From contig NZ_WKJN01000002.1 in NCBI RefSeq assembly GCF_009674495.1, forward strand, positions 62,001 to 126,000: a stretch of 64,000 nt of DNA, in the 5' to 3' direction. Of this stretch, positions 37,832-46,086 are shown one piece after another. Position numbers and translations under genes: made by a program. The stretch comes from Duganella alba (GTDB lineage Bacteria; Pseudomonadota; Gammaproteobacteria; Burkholderiales; Burkholderiaceae_D). Below the pieces are notes generated by a model. That model was not told the DNA's origin. It made no database searches and saw only the letters and a program-made list of their open reading frames with translations. Each line of letters opens with the position of its first letter. Within the stretch, counting starts at the first letter, position 1.

Positions 37832-38686
37832 ATGGATATGACAAATCTTTACCTGTTGATATTTCCTGCGAGTGGCTTGATCAAGGTCGGGAAGGCAGAT
37901 GACGTTCACGTTCGGATCCAAACCTTGCAGCGCACTTGGGGAGCGGTGGACTATGCGGCTTCATACTATCTGCGCGTCCCCAAAAAAAAGATATTCAACC
38001 TGGAAAAGGCGCTGCAATGTTTTCTCGAGCAACATGCCGCGTCATTTACGGATGGCGATGGCAAAACAGAGTTGTTTTCCATCGCAGCGCTGCAACCGGC
38101 GCTCGAACATCTTCGACTCTTTTGTTCAACCAACCCCGAGGCCTATCAACTCGTCTGCGGAATACCTTACCAATTGCTGCCCACGCCGCAAGCAAAAAAA
38201 CGCCGTAGACAGCGTGACCGCCTGCTGCTGAAGTCCAGGGCGATGGTGGGGACAGTTAGTGAGTTGACGGAAAAATTTGGACGCATCAATCGGCTGTTAA
38301 CCATACTTTACAGGCGACAATCTCGCATCCCATTTGAGTACGGCGCGGATGACAATGGCATTTGTTTTCGCGTGCGCAGTTCGGTATTCGCAGAGAGTGA
38401 GCGTGGCGGTCGTCAGCAGTTGATGAATTATTTTAGCTTCCGCTTTGAGGATTTGAATTCGTTCGGTTTCCAGAATTGCTGCCGTATGATAAGTGAGGGA
38501 GGCGTCACACAATTCATGATTGATTATCCAACACCGATCAGCCCTCATCTGGCGGGTCTTGTATCGTACTTCATGGATCAGACCAGACAATTCTTGAACC
38601 GTCTGCCCCAAAGATCCGCCGCTGCGACAACGCCAATCGCGCCGATTGATGAAAATGGCTTCTGGCGAAGATTTAGCGGCGAGTGA
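37832..38686 (+). CDS. GIY-YIG-like (T5orf172/MUG113-type) orphan protein
   Basis: 284 residues, less GC-rich than its neighbours. Residues 5-90 resemble the T5orf172/MUG113 branch of GIY-YIG nucleases: LYLLIFPASGLIKVGKADDVHVRIQTLQ, a conserved Glu in FNLEKALQCFL, and GKTELFSIAAL. A basic stretch (KKRRRQRDRLLLKSR) and an unknown C-terminal 150 residues follow. It stands alone between groESL and an AraC gene with no phage or transposon genes, so its role (DNA or RNA cutting) is open. Confidence 0.6.
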   Translation: MDMTNLYLLIFPASGLIKVGKADDVHVRIQTLQRTWGAVDYAASYYLRVPKKKIFNLEKALQCFLEQHAASFTDGDGKTELFSIAALQPALEHLRLFCSTNPEAYQLVCGIPYQLLPTPQAKKRRRQRDRLLLKSRAMVGTVSELTEKFGRINRLLTILYRRQSRIPFEYGADDNGICFRVRSSVFAESERGGRQQLMNYFSFRFEDLNSFGFQNCCRMISEGGVTQFMIDYPTPISPHLAGLVSYFMDQTRQFLNRLPQRSAAATTPIAPIDENGFWRRFSGE

Positions 38687-38805
38687 GAATCAGTCATGCA
38701 GTGCCGCCCGGCACATGCCGGTGAAAGCGATGGTCGCGCCGGCACTAAAAGTGCTGAACATCAAAAAGAGCAAAAAATGCTGCCCATTCGGCTACACTCG
38801 GCGCC

Positions 38806-39555
38806 ATGCATCAGGAATTTGAACCGCCAGCACCGCTGCGCGACGCCATAAAGTGCTTCTGGTACACCGACCGGGCCTATACCGGGCCGGACTTCGAGGT
38901 CGTTCCGGACGGCTATGCCGAGATCGTTTTCTACTTCGGCAGCGGTTGCAGCCTGGCCGGCCAGGCCCTGCCATCGCCGTTTTTGATGGGATTGCTGAAC
39001 CAGCCGGTGGTGCTGACCACGCAGGCCCGGCTGGAGGTGATCGGCATCCGTTGCTATCCATGGACCGTGTTTGACGTGCTCGGCCTGCCGCCGGGCAAAG
39101 ACGGTCCGCGTACCTTCGAGCATCCGGTGGCGCAGCTTCAGGAGCCGTTGCAGGAATGCGTGAGTGGCGGCCGGATTGCCGATGCGGTGGCGCTGGTGTC
39201 GCAGTATTTCCTGGATGCCCGGCCGCGCGCGGTCGACAGCACCTTGTTCAAGGCCGGCGCGGCCATGCTGGAGGCCAGCGGCGCGATGCCGGTCAGCCAG
39301 GTGGCGGCAGCGGCGCATGCGACGGTGCGCACGCTGGAGCGCAAGTTCAAGCAATCGTCCGGCTACACCGTCAAGGATGTGTCGGGCCTGATGCGTTTCG
39401 AGCAGGCGCGCAACCGCTTGTGGCATGAACCGGAGGTCAGCCTGGCCGCGCTGGCGCAGGAGTTGGGCTACACGGATCAATCGCACCTGAGCCGCGAGTT
39501 CAAGCGCTACAGCGGCATGACGCCAGCCGCTTTTGCGCAAAAGCGCCGCCGATAA
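38806..39555 (+). CDS. AraC-family transcriptional regulator
   Basis: 249 residues. The N-terminal part (LRDAIKCFWYTDRAYTGPDFEVVPDGYAEIVFYFG) is the short sensor domain of many AraC regulators that start with a W/P-rich strand (DUF6597-like). The C-terminal part has two HTH units (PVSQVAAAAHATVRTLERKFKQ and SLAALAQELGYTDQSHLSREFKRYSGMTPAAFA). The FAD monooxygenase gene starts 125 bases downstream on the same strand after a large palindrome, and may be a target. Confidence 0.85.
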   Translation: MHQEFEPPAPLRDAIKCFWYTDRAYTGPDFEVVPDGYAEIVFYFGSGCSLAGQALPSPFLMGLLNQPVVLTTQARLEVIGIRCYPWTVFDVLGLPPGKDGPRTFEHPVAQLQEPLQECVSGGRIADAVALVSQYFLDARPRAVDSTLFKAGAAMLEASGAMPVSQVAAAAHATVRTLERKFKQSSGYTVKDVSGLMRFEQARNRLWHEPEVSLAALAQELGYTDQSHLSREFKRYSGMTPAAFAQKRRR

Positions 39556-39557
39556 GA

Positions 39558-39625
39558 ATCGGGGTCAGTGCCGACATTCGGACATTTCGCTCGCGAAATG
39601 TCCGAATGTCGGCACTGACCCCGAT
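39558..39625. repeat. 68-bp near-perfect palindrome (33-bp arms, 2-base loop)
   Basis: The arms start ATCGGGGTCAGTGCCGACAT and are perfectly complementary over 33 bases. It begins 3 bases after the araC stop. The outer GGGGTCAG words are shared with the palindromes at 5516 and 45984, but the interior differs. RNA from either strand would form a very stable hairpin. Confidence 0.9.
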
Positions 39626-39680
39626 GTTTTTGTCGCATTTATACAATCCGGCGCGGCCCGCGAAATCTAGACTGGCGGGC

Positions 39681-41237
39681 ATGAAAACTTACGATGTCAT
39701 TATTTCAGGCGCCGGTCCGGTCGGCCTGTTTCTCGCTTGCGAACTCGCGCTGGCCCGGTGTTCCGTGCTGGTTCTGGAGAAGGCGCAAGATCCCCATTCA
39801 CCCTTGAAGCAGATGCCGTTCGGCATACGCGGCCTGTCCGCGCCGACCATCGAGGCGCTGGACCGCCGCGGACTGCTGGAGCAGCTGGAAGTGCCCAAAC
39901 GCGTCAAGAATCCGTTCGGCCACGTCGGCTCCACGCAGGCAGGGCACTTCGCCGGCATTCCGTTTTTGTTCGGTGATGTCGATGCCTCGCGATGGCCGCA
40001 CCGCCTGCCCAGTTCAACGCCGACCAGCGTGATTTCCGAAATGGCTGAAACGGAAGCCGTGCTGACGCGGCGCGCCGAAGCGCTGGGTGTGTCGATCCTG
40101 CGCGGCATCGCCGTTACCGGCGTCGAGCAACACGGCGATGACGTGACGGTGCACGCCGGAGAGCAGACGTTCACCGCCTTGTGGCTGGTAGGCTGCGACG
40201 GCGCGCGCAGCGTGGTGCGCAAGGAGGGCGGCTTCGAATTCGCCGGCACCGAGCCGGCCTTCACCGGCTACACCATGCGCGTCGATCTGCTTGATCCGGA
40301 TAAGCTGAATGCCGGCCGCCACGTTACGCCGCGCGGCATGTATTTCCAGTCGCAGCCAGGCTACTTCGCCATGCAGGATTTCGACGGCGGCGCATTTCAC
40401 CAAACCGGCGAGCCGGTCACGCTGGAGCATGCGCAGGCAGTGCTGCGGCGGATTTCCGCCACCGATGTGACCCTCGGCGCGCTGCACGTCGCCACCACGT
40501 GGACCGACCGCGCGCGGCAAGCCACCAGCTACCGCAACGGCCGCATTCTGCTGGCCGGCGACGCCGCGCATATTCATTCGCCGTTGGGCGGCCAGGGGCT
40601 GAACCTCGGCATGGGCGATGCGATGAACCTGGGCTGGAAGCTGGCCGCCACCATTCAAGGCCGCGCGCCGCAAGGACTGCTGGATAGCTATCAGGCCGAA
40701 CGCCATCCGCTCGGCGAGCAGGTGCTGGATTGGTCGCGCGCGCAGGTCGCCATCATGGGCACCGGCGCCGAAGCGCGCGCATTGCACGCCATTTTCCGCG
40801 ACCTGATGAAGACGCGCGATGTCGCGACCTATGTTGCGGGAAGAGTGTGGGGCATCTCCGCGCACAGCGTCCCCAATTTTGAATTCGAGGACGGTGCCAC
40901 CGTCGGCACGTTGATGCGCGATGGCCTCGGCATGCTGCTGGACTTCGACGCCAATCCGGCATTGGCCGCGTGGGCCGGCGAGGCCGGCGTGAAGTATGTC
41001 TCCGGCCGCGTCAGGGAGCGGCTCGGCATGCACGCCTTGCTGGTCCGCCCGGACGGGATCATCGCCTGGCGCTCAGATGATGACGATCCCGATGTCGGTG
41101 CGTTGCAGCAGGCGGCAGCCCGCTGCTTCCGTCAAGGATCGAGCGGATCGGACGGATCGATGCGCAGCGATTTGGCCGAAGGGCGGAACGTCAGCTCGGT
41201 CGGCGACAGCCGCGCACCCACCGTGCCAGGCACATAG
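39681..41237 (+). CDS. FAD-dependent aromatic monooxygenase (PheA/TfdB family)
   Basis: 518 residues. The FAD Rossmann motif is VIISGAGPVGLFLACELA near the start, with WLVGCDGARSVVR in the middle and GDAAHIHSPLGGQGLNLGMGDAMNLGWKLA, which binds FAD ribityl. Such enzymes hydroxylate phenols or related rings with NAD(P)H. The ATG at 39681 fits the domain; an upstream ATG at 39606 lies in the palindrome. The family would end near CFRQ. About 35 more residues are encoded inside the opposing YdcF-like gene, so the original stop was probably lost. Confidence 0.85.
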   Translation: MKTYDVIISGAGPVGLFLACELALARCSVLVLEKAQDPHSPLKQMPFGIRGLSAPTIEALDRRGLLEQLEVPKRVKNPFGHVGSTQAGHFAGIPFLFGDVDASRWPHRLPSSTPTSVISEMAETEAVLTRRAEALGVSILRGIAVTGVEQHGDDVTVHAGEQTFTALWLVGCDGARSVVRKEGGFEFAGTEPAFTGYTMRVDLLDPDKLNAGRHVTPRGMYFQSQPGYFAMQDFDGGAFHQTGEPVTLEHAQAVLRRISATDVTLGALHVATTWTDRARQATSYRNGRILLAGDAAHIHSPLGGQGLNLGMGDAMNLGWKLAATIQGRAPQGLLDSYQAERHPLGEQVLDWSRAQVAIMGTGAEARALHAIFRDLMKTRDVATYVAGRVWGISAHSVPNFEFEDGATVGTLMRDGLGMLLDFDANPALAAWAGEAGVKYVSGRVRERLGMHALLVRPDGIIAWRSDDDDPDVGALQQAAARCFRQGSSGSDGSMRSDLAEGRNVSSVGDSRAPTVPGT

Positions 41238-42286
41238 CCCAGGTCTTTCAGGTTGCGCGCGCTGAAATCCGGGCTTTCGATATAGCTGCTCTGGCCGACG
41301 TTGGTGATGATCAGCGTGTCCTTGTCCAGCGGTGCCGTCATCGCTGCCAGCCGGCGCGTGATATTGCGCAGATTGGTCGTGGTATGGCGCGCATACGGTT
41401 CGATGATGATGGCTTCCGCAGGCACGCCGAAACGCTCGATCAGCGCCCGGCGCATTTCAACCGCCTCGACAAAGCGTGTTCCCCTCGGATGCACGGAAGC
41501 GCCGCTGAGAATGATGAATGGCGCCTCGCCATCGGCAAAGCGCTTGGCCGCCATGCGCACATTCAGCTTGCCGCGCGCGCTCAGCGCCATCAACGGCGTT
41601 TCCGGACCGATGCCTGGAACGACAATCGCCGAATAGCGGTACAGTTTCCAGTCGATGCTTTTCGCGCGGTTCAGCGCCGCCGCGTTGTGCGCCGTGTCGA
41701 TCGGTTCGAAGGCCACCGATTCCTGGCGGTCGTTCGCATCGAGCAGGGCGAGTGCCACCTTGATGCTGGCGTCTTGCGGCAGCGCCAGATCGTCCTCGCC
41801 GGCCTTGGCCAGCCATACCGCCTCATTGACCGTGGCGACGAAACGCGCGCTGCCTGCCGCGTCGAGTGGTCCGTCAATCAGCGGATAGCGCGGCGCGTTA
41901 CCCAGTCCATATACCTGCAGGATGCTGTTCAAGCCGCGCAATTCGCGCACCACCTGGGTTTTGACGCCGTCATCGGCCATGCTGGCTTTGCGCCATGCGG
42001 AGGCAGGCGCCTTGCCGGCCGCGCTAGCGAAACTGTCGATTTCGGCGTCGGTCCACAGGCCGGCGTTGACCACGCAGACCGGTTCCTGTTTGCAGGCGTC
42101 GAGGCGCGCGCGGCGTTCGGTCAGCACCGGCGGATTGATGTGGGCCGTGCCCATGTCCATCAATGCCGGGAATAGCTGGTTGGCCAGCAGAGACCAATGC
42201 TGGTCGCGCACCGGCGCGGCATGCGCCTGCTGCGCCAGCACGAGAGCGATGGCGATGAGGGTTTTTCGGATTATCGGTTTTACCAT
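41132..42286 (-). CDS. YdcF/SanA-like (DUF218) exported protein
   Basis: 384 residues with a signal peptide (MVKPIIRKTLIAIALVLAQQAHA). The second half is a DUF218 domain: YSAIVVPGIGPE, LSARGKLNVRMAAKRFADGEAPFIILSGASVHP, then FVEAVEMRRALIERFGVPAEAIIIEPYARHTTTNLRN and ITNVGQSSYI. The family (ElyC, SanA, YdcF) affects envelope synthesis in E. coli. The N-terminal half is specific to a subgroup. The last 106 bases overlap the monooxygenase 3' end on the other strand. Confidence 0.8.
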   Translation of the reverse strand: MVKPIIRKTLIAIALVLAQQAHAAPVRDQHWSLLANQLFPALMDMGTAHINPPVLTERRARLDACKQEPVCVVNAGLWTDAEIDSFASAAGKAPASAWRKASMADDGVKTQVVRELRGLNSILQVYGLGNAPRYPLIDGPLDAAGSARFVATVNEAVWLAKAGEDDLALPQDASIKVALALLDANDRQESVAFEPIDTAHNAAALNRAKSIDWKLYRYSAIVVPGIGPETPLMALSARGKLNVRMAAKRFADGEAPFIILSGASVHPRGTRFVEAVEMRRALIERFGVPAEAIIIEPYARHTTTNLRNITRRLAAMTAPLDKDTLIITNVGQSSYIESPDFSARNLKDLGYVPGTVGARLSPTELTFRPSAKSLRIDPSDPLDP

Positions 42287-42369
42287 GGTTTACTCAGTGT
42301 CGAAGGTTGCGGCACGCGCCAAACGCATGATACGCCGGCATCACGGTAATCTCGAAGAAGTCGAACTGC

Positions 42370-43347
42370 CTAGCGGCGTTCGCCGCGCGTCTTGAGCTGG
42401 TCCAGCAGCACCGCGATCAGCAGGATCAGGCCGCGCATCAGGTATTGGTAGAAGGCGTCGACGTCCAGCAGGTTCATGACGTTTTCCACGGTCCCCATAA
42501 TCAGCACGCCGATCAGCACACCGAAGATGCGCGCCTTGCCGCCCTGGAGCGAGACGCCGCCCAGCACGCAGGCGGAGATCACGTCCAGCTCAAAGCCCTG
42601 TGCCGCATTCGGTTGGCCGCTGGTGATGCGCGACGCCAGGATCAGGCCCGCCATCGCGGTCACCACGCCTTGCAGCAGGAAGATCCACACGCGCAGCCGT
42701 TCGACGCGCACGCCGGCCAGCCGCGCGGCTTCCGGATTGCCGCCGATGGCCAGCGTGTTGCGGCCGAAGACCGTTTGATTCAGCAGGATGCCGAAGACGA
42801 CGAAGCAGGCGCCGGCCACCAGCACCGGCAGCGGCAGGCCGAAGATGCGGGTGTCGCCGAAGTCGATGAAACTGTCGTCGTTGATGCCGACGGCCTGGCC
42901 CTTGGAGACAATGAAGGCCAGGCCGCGCACCATCAGCATGGTGGCCAGCGTGGCGATCAGCGCGTTGACTCGGAGGTAGGCGATCAGTACGCCGTTGAGG
43001 GCGCCGATCAAGGCGCCGGCGCCCAGGCCTGCGGCGACGGCGATCGCCACGCTGCCGCTGCGTTCCAGCACGATGGCGCCCAGCACGCCGGCGAAGGCGA
43101 TGGTGGAGCCGACCGACAGGTCGAAGTCGCGCGAGGCGAGGCACAGCATCATGGTGCACGCCACCATGCCGATCTGCGCCACCGACAGCATCAGCCCGAC
43201 CACGTTGGTCAGCGAGAAGAAGTTTTCCACCGTGGCCGACAGCACGGCGAACAGCACCAGGTAGGCCAGCGGCATGCTGTAGTCGGACAGCCATTGGCGC
43301 GAAACCAGCGGCGCGGCGGCGACGGGATTCAGTTGTGAGGTGCTCAT
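42370..43347 (-). CDS. araH: ABC sugar importer, permease (AraH-like)
   Basis: 325 residues, about 8-10 hydrophobic segments, close to E. coli AraH in length. [21 protein letters not shown] and [23 protein letters not shown] and [17 protein letters not shown] are typical of the ribose/arabinose/galactose permease family. The start overlaps the ATPase stop (ATGA). Last gene of the dgoD-GH35-araFGH unit; with this context it most likely imports D-galactose and perhaps L-arabinose. Confidence 0.88.
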   Translation of the reverse strand: MSTSQLNPVAAAPLVSRQWLSDYSMPLAYLVLFAVLSATVENFFSLTNVVGLMLSVAQIGMVACTMMLCLASRDFDLSVGSTIAFAGVLGAIVLERSGSVAIAVAAGLGAGALIGALNGVLIAYLRVNALIATLATMLMVRGLAFIVSKGQAVGINDDSFIDFGDTRIFGLPLPVLVAGACFVVFGILLNQTVFGRNTLAIGGNPEAARLAGVRVERLRVWIFLLQGVVTAMAGLILASRITSGQPNAAQGFELDVISACVLGGVSLQGGKARIFGVLIGVLIMGTVENVMNLLDVDAFYQYLMRGLILLIAVLLDQLKTRGERR

Positions 43348-44972
43348 GCGATGCTCCGTGTAGGTTGGGCAGGCGATTCAATGTACGTGGCCGGCGCATC
43401 GGCAGCGGCGCCTGGCGGCGGACCGGCGCGTGGCGCAGTTTCCGGCGTCGCGTGGCCGGCGAGGGCAGGCACGGCGCCGTCGGGCAGGGCAAGGCGCAGC
43501 ACTTCGGTTTCGGTGGCCTGCGCGCGCGGCAGCTCGCCGCAGATGGCGCCTTCGCGCATGACGATCACGCGGTCCGAGATGCCCAGCACCTCCGGCAGCT
43601 CGCTCGACACGACGATGACGCAGCAGCCGCGTTCCGCCACTTCGTGAATGATGCGGTAAATATCGTTCTTGGCACCGACGTCGATGCCGCGCGTCGGCTC
43701 GTCGAGTATCAGCACCTTGAGGCCGGGCTCCGCCAGCCAGCGCGCCAAAATCACTTTCTGCTGGTTGCCGCCGGAGAGCAGGCGTATCTCCTGCTGACGA
43801 TTGGGCGTCTTGATGCGCAGGCGCGCGATGAATTCATCTGCCAGCGCGGCCTCGCGCTTGTGGCGCAGAAAAAGCCCGCCGCGCAGATCGTTGCGGCGCA
43901 CGCTGATGTTGATGTTTTCCGCCACCGACGCGGTGGCGAGAATACCCTGCTCCTTGCGGTCCTCCGGACACAGTACGATGCCGGCCGCAATCGCATCCGC
44001 CGGGCCGCCGGTGGCGACCGGTACACCGTCCAGCAGCACCGTGCCGCCGGTGCGCGCGTCGGCGTTGTACAACAGCCGCATTAACTCGCTGCGGCCCGCG
44101 CCAACCAGGCCGAAGAAGCCCAGCACTTCGCCGCCATGCACGACAAAGCTTTGCGGTCCTTTCACGTGCTTGCCGTTGAGACCTTGTACTTGCAGGCGCG
44201 CTTCGCTGTGCGGGCGTTCGCGGTAATCGTAGATATCGCTCAGTTCACGGCCGACCATGTCGCTGATGAGGCGATCGCGCGGTACGTCGGCCATCACGTC
44301 GTGCGTGACGATCTTGCGGCCGTCGCGGAAAATGGTGCAGGCGTCGCACAGCTCATACAGTTCTTCCAGCCGATGCGAGATGTAGATCAGCGTGCGGCCG
44401 TTGGCGCGCAACTCCTTCACCAGCCGGAACAGGATCTCGGTTTCGCGGTGCGATAGGGAGGAAGTCGGTTCGTCGAAAGCGATCACCTGCGCGTCCTGCA
44501 TGATGGCCTTGCAGATCTCCACCATCTGCCGCTGCGCGATGGACAGGTCTGCAAGCCGCGCGTCCGGCGACAGGTCGACGCCGATGGCCGCCAGCTTTTC
44601 GGCGACGATGCGGTGCGCCTTCTTTTTATCGAGCAGGCCGAAACGCGTCGGCATGCGGCCCAGCAGCACGTTCTCCGCCACCGTCAGCTCGGGCACGTAT
44701 TGCAGTTCCTGGTGAATGATGGCGATGCCGGCGGCGATGGCGTCCTTGGCGCTGCCGAAGTGGCGTTCCTTGCCATCGACCAGCAGGCGGCCGCCATCCG
44801 GCTTGTACTGGCCGCCGAGGATTTTCAACAGCGTCGACTTGCCCGCGCCGTTCTCGCCCAGCAGGCCATGCACCTGGCCGGCGTGGGCCGAGAAGCTCAC
44901 GCCGTTCAGCGCCTTCACGCCGGGGAAGAATTTGCAGACCTGGTCGAATTCCAGATATGCCGCCATGGTCAC
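43344..44972 (-). CDS. araG: ABC sugar importer, dual ATPase (AraG-like)
   Basis: 542 residues with two ABC modules. Module 1 has Walker [10 protein letters not shown], signature LSIAQRQ and DEPTSSLSH; module 2 has a degenerate Walker A (GLVGAGRSE), signature LSGGNQQK and [10 protein letters not shown], as in all CUT2 importers. The C-terminus carries about 40 extra Pro/Ala-rich residues compared with E. coli AraG. GTG at 44972 overlaps the araF stop (GTGA); ATG at 44966 is an alternative start. Confidence 0.88.
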   Translation of the reverse strand: MTMAAYLEFDQVCKFFPGVKALNGVSFSAHAGQVHGLLGENGAGKSTLLKILGGQYKPDGGRLLVDGKERHFGSAKDAIAAGIAIIHQELQYVPELTVAENVLLGRMPTRFGLLDKKKAHRIVAEKLAAIGVDLSPDARLADLSIAQRQMVEICKAIMQDAQVIAFDEPTSSLSHRETEILFRLVKELRANGRTLIYISHRLEELYELCDACTIFRDGRKIVTHDVMADVPRDRLISDMVGRELSDIYDYRERPHSEARLQVQGLNGKHVKGPQSFVVHGGEVLGFFGLVGAGRSELMRLLYNADARTGGTVLLDGVPVATGGPADAIAAGIVLCPEDRKEQGILATASVAENINISVRRNDLRGGLFLRHKREAALADEFIARLRIKTPNRQQEIRLLSGGNQQKVILARWLAEPGLKVLILDEPTRGIDVGAKNDIYRIIHEVAERGCCVIVVSSELPEVLGISDRVIVMREGAICGELPRAQATETEVLRLALPDGAVPALAGHATPETAPRAGPPPGAAADAPATYIESPAQPTRSIA

Positions 44973-45940
44973 TGGCCCATCGCTTTGCGGACCTCGGCCT
45001 GATTGGCCCGGGTCATCAACATCCCTTTGGTGAGCACTTCCGCCGGCGGCGTGCCTTTGCCGGTGATCCAGTTGTACAGGTTGACGGAGGTTTGGTAGCC
45101 GTGCTCCCTGGCGCTGATCATCACCGAGCCAAAGAAGCCGGTCGGCTGCGGTTTGTTCAGTTCATTCTCCGCGGCCTTGGCGCCGCCGATGCCGATGCCG
45201 ACCATGTTGTCGGCCTTGATGCCGCGTCCTTCGGCGGCGCGCACCGCGCCCAGCACCGCTTCGTCGTTCAGGCCTACAGCCACCCAATGCTTGAATTTGG
45301 CGTTCTTGGTCAGCGCGATGTTGGCGGCGTTGAAGGCGTTCTCGGTGTCGGTCTTGGCCTGCGGAGCGTCGATGATGTTCGCGGCGGGGAAGCCTGCGGC
45401 TTTCAGCGCATCGACGGCGCCGGTGGTGCGGTCCTTACCGGTCGGCAGCTGGTCGTAGGCGACGCGGATCGCGCCGACTTCCGCCATATTCCATTTGCGC
45501 GCCTTGATTTCGGCGATGATACCTTCGCCGACCTGCTTGCCGATCTGGTAGCCGGAGATGCCCATGTGGGGAATGGACTCGATAGGCTTGCCGCTGCCGT
45601 CGACCAGGCGGTCGTCGACAGAAACGACCTTGAGGTTGTTGCGCTTGGCCGCGCGTTCCACGGCCTTGCCCAGCTTGACGTCCGGTGCACAGATGACGAA
45701 GCCTTGCGCTTTTTGTGCGGCCAGGTTGTCGATGGCGGCCATCATCTTCTCGCCGTTCGGGATGCCGATCTTCACCAGCGTGAAGCCTTTCTCCTTGGCG
45801 GCGACTTCCGCGTAGCGCCATTCGTCCTGGAACCACGGCTCCTCCGCCTGCTTGACGAGGAAGCCGATTTTTACCGGATCAGCTGCATGCGCGAGGGTTG
45901 CGACGCAGAGCGCCGCAGCTGCTAGAAAAGTACGTTTCAT
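44969..45940 (-). CDS. araF: periplasmic arabinose/galactose-binding protein (AraF-like)
   Basis: 323 residues with a signal peptide ([19 protein letters not shown]). Strong likeness to E. coli Ara[99 protein letters not shown]. coli AraF also binds D-galactose. Here the gene is within a galactoside/galactonate set and no arabinose genes are seen, so galactose is the likely main ligand. GGAG precedes the ATG. Confidence 0.88.
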   Translation of the reverse strand: MKRTFLAAAALCVATLAHAADPVKIGFLVKQAEEPWFQDEWRYAEVAAKEKGFTLVKIGIPNGEKMMAAIDNLAAQKAQGFVICAPDVKLGKAVERAAKRNNLKVVSVDDRLVDGSGKPIESIPHMGISGYQIGKQVGEGIIAEIKARKWNMAEVGAIRVAYDQLPTGKDRTTGAVDALKAAGFPAANIIDAPQAKTDTENAFNAANIALTKNAKFKHWVAVGLNDEAVLGAVRAAEGRGIKADNMVGIGIGGAKAAENELNKPQPTGFFGSVMISAREHGYQTSVNLYNWITGKGTPPAEVLTKGMLMTRANQAEVRKAMGQ

Positions 45941-45983
45941 ATCGTGTCTCCATTCGTTTTTTTTTAACCCCGAACGAAAGGGG

Positions 45984-46003
45984 CTGACCCCGTACGGGGT
46001 CAG
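45984..46003. repeat. 20-bp palindrome CTGACCCCGTACGGGGTCAG, copy 2
   Basis: Identical to the core of the 30-bp palindrome at 5516-5545; the flanks differ. It lies in the 146-base gap between the GH35 stop and the araF start, inside a likely operon. It could stabilise the end of the upstream mRNA segment. Confidence 0.85.
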
Positions 46004-46086
46004 ACCCTGGCCGCAGCGGTGTGCGGGTTTCGCGGGTGCCGCGCACTTTTAAAACGACCTGCAACTTCAACCCCTCTTTTTTATCT

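Noticed and set aside
43344..43460. Pro/Ala-rich C-terminal tail of AraG as a frameshift
   Set aside because: The frame is open to the araH overlap (ATGA), which argues for a real tail.
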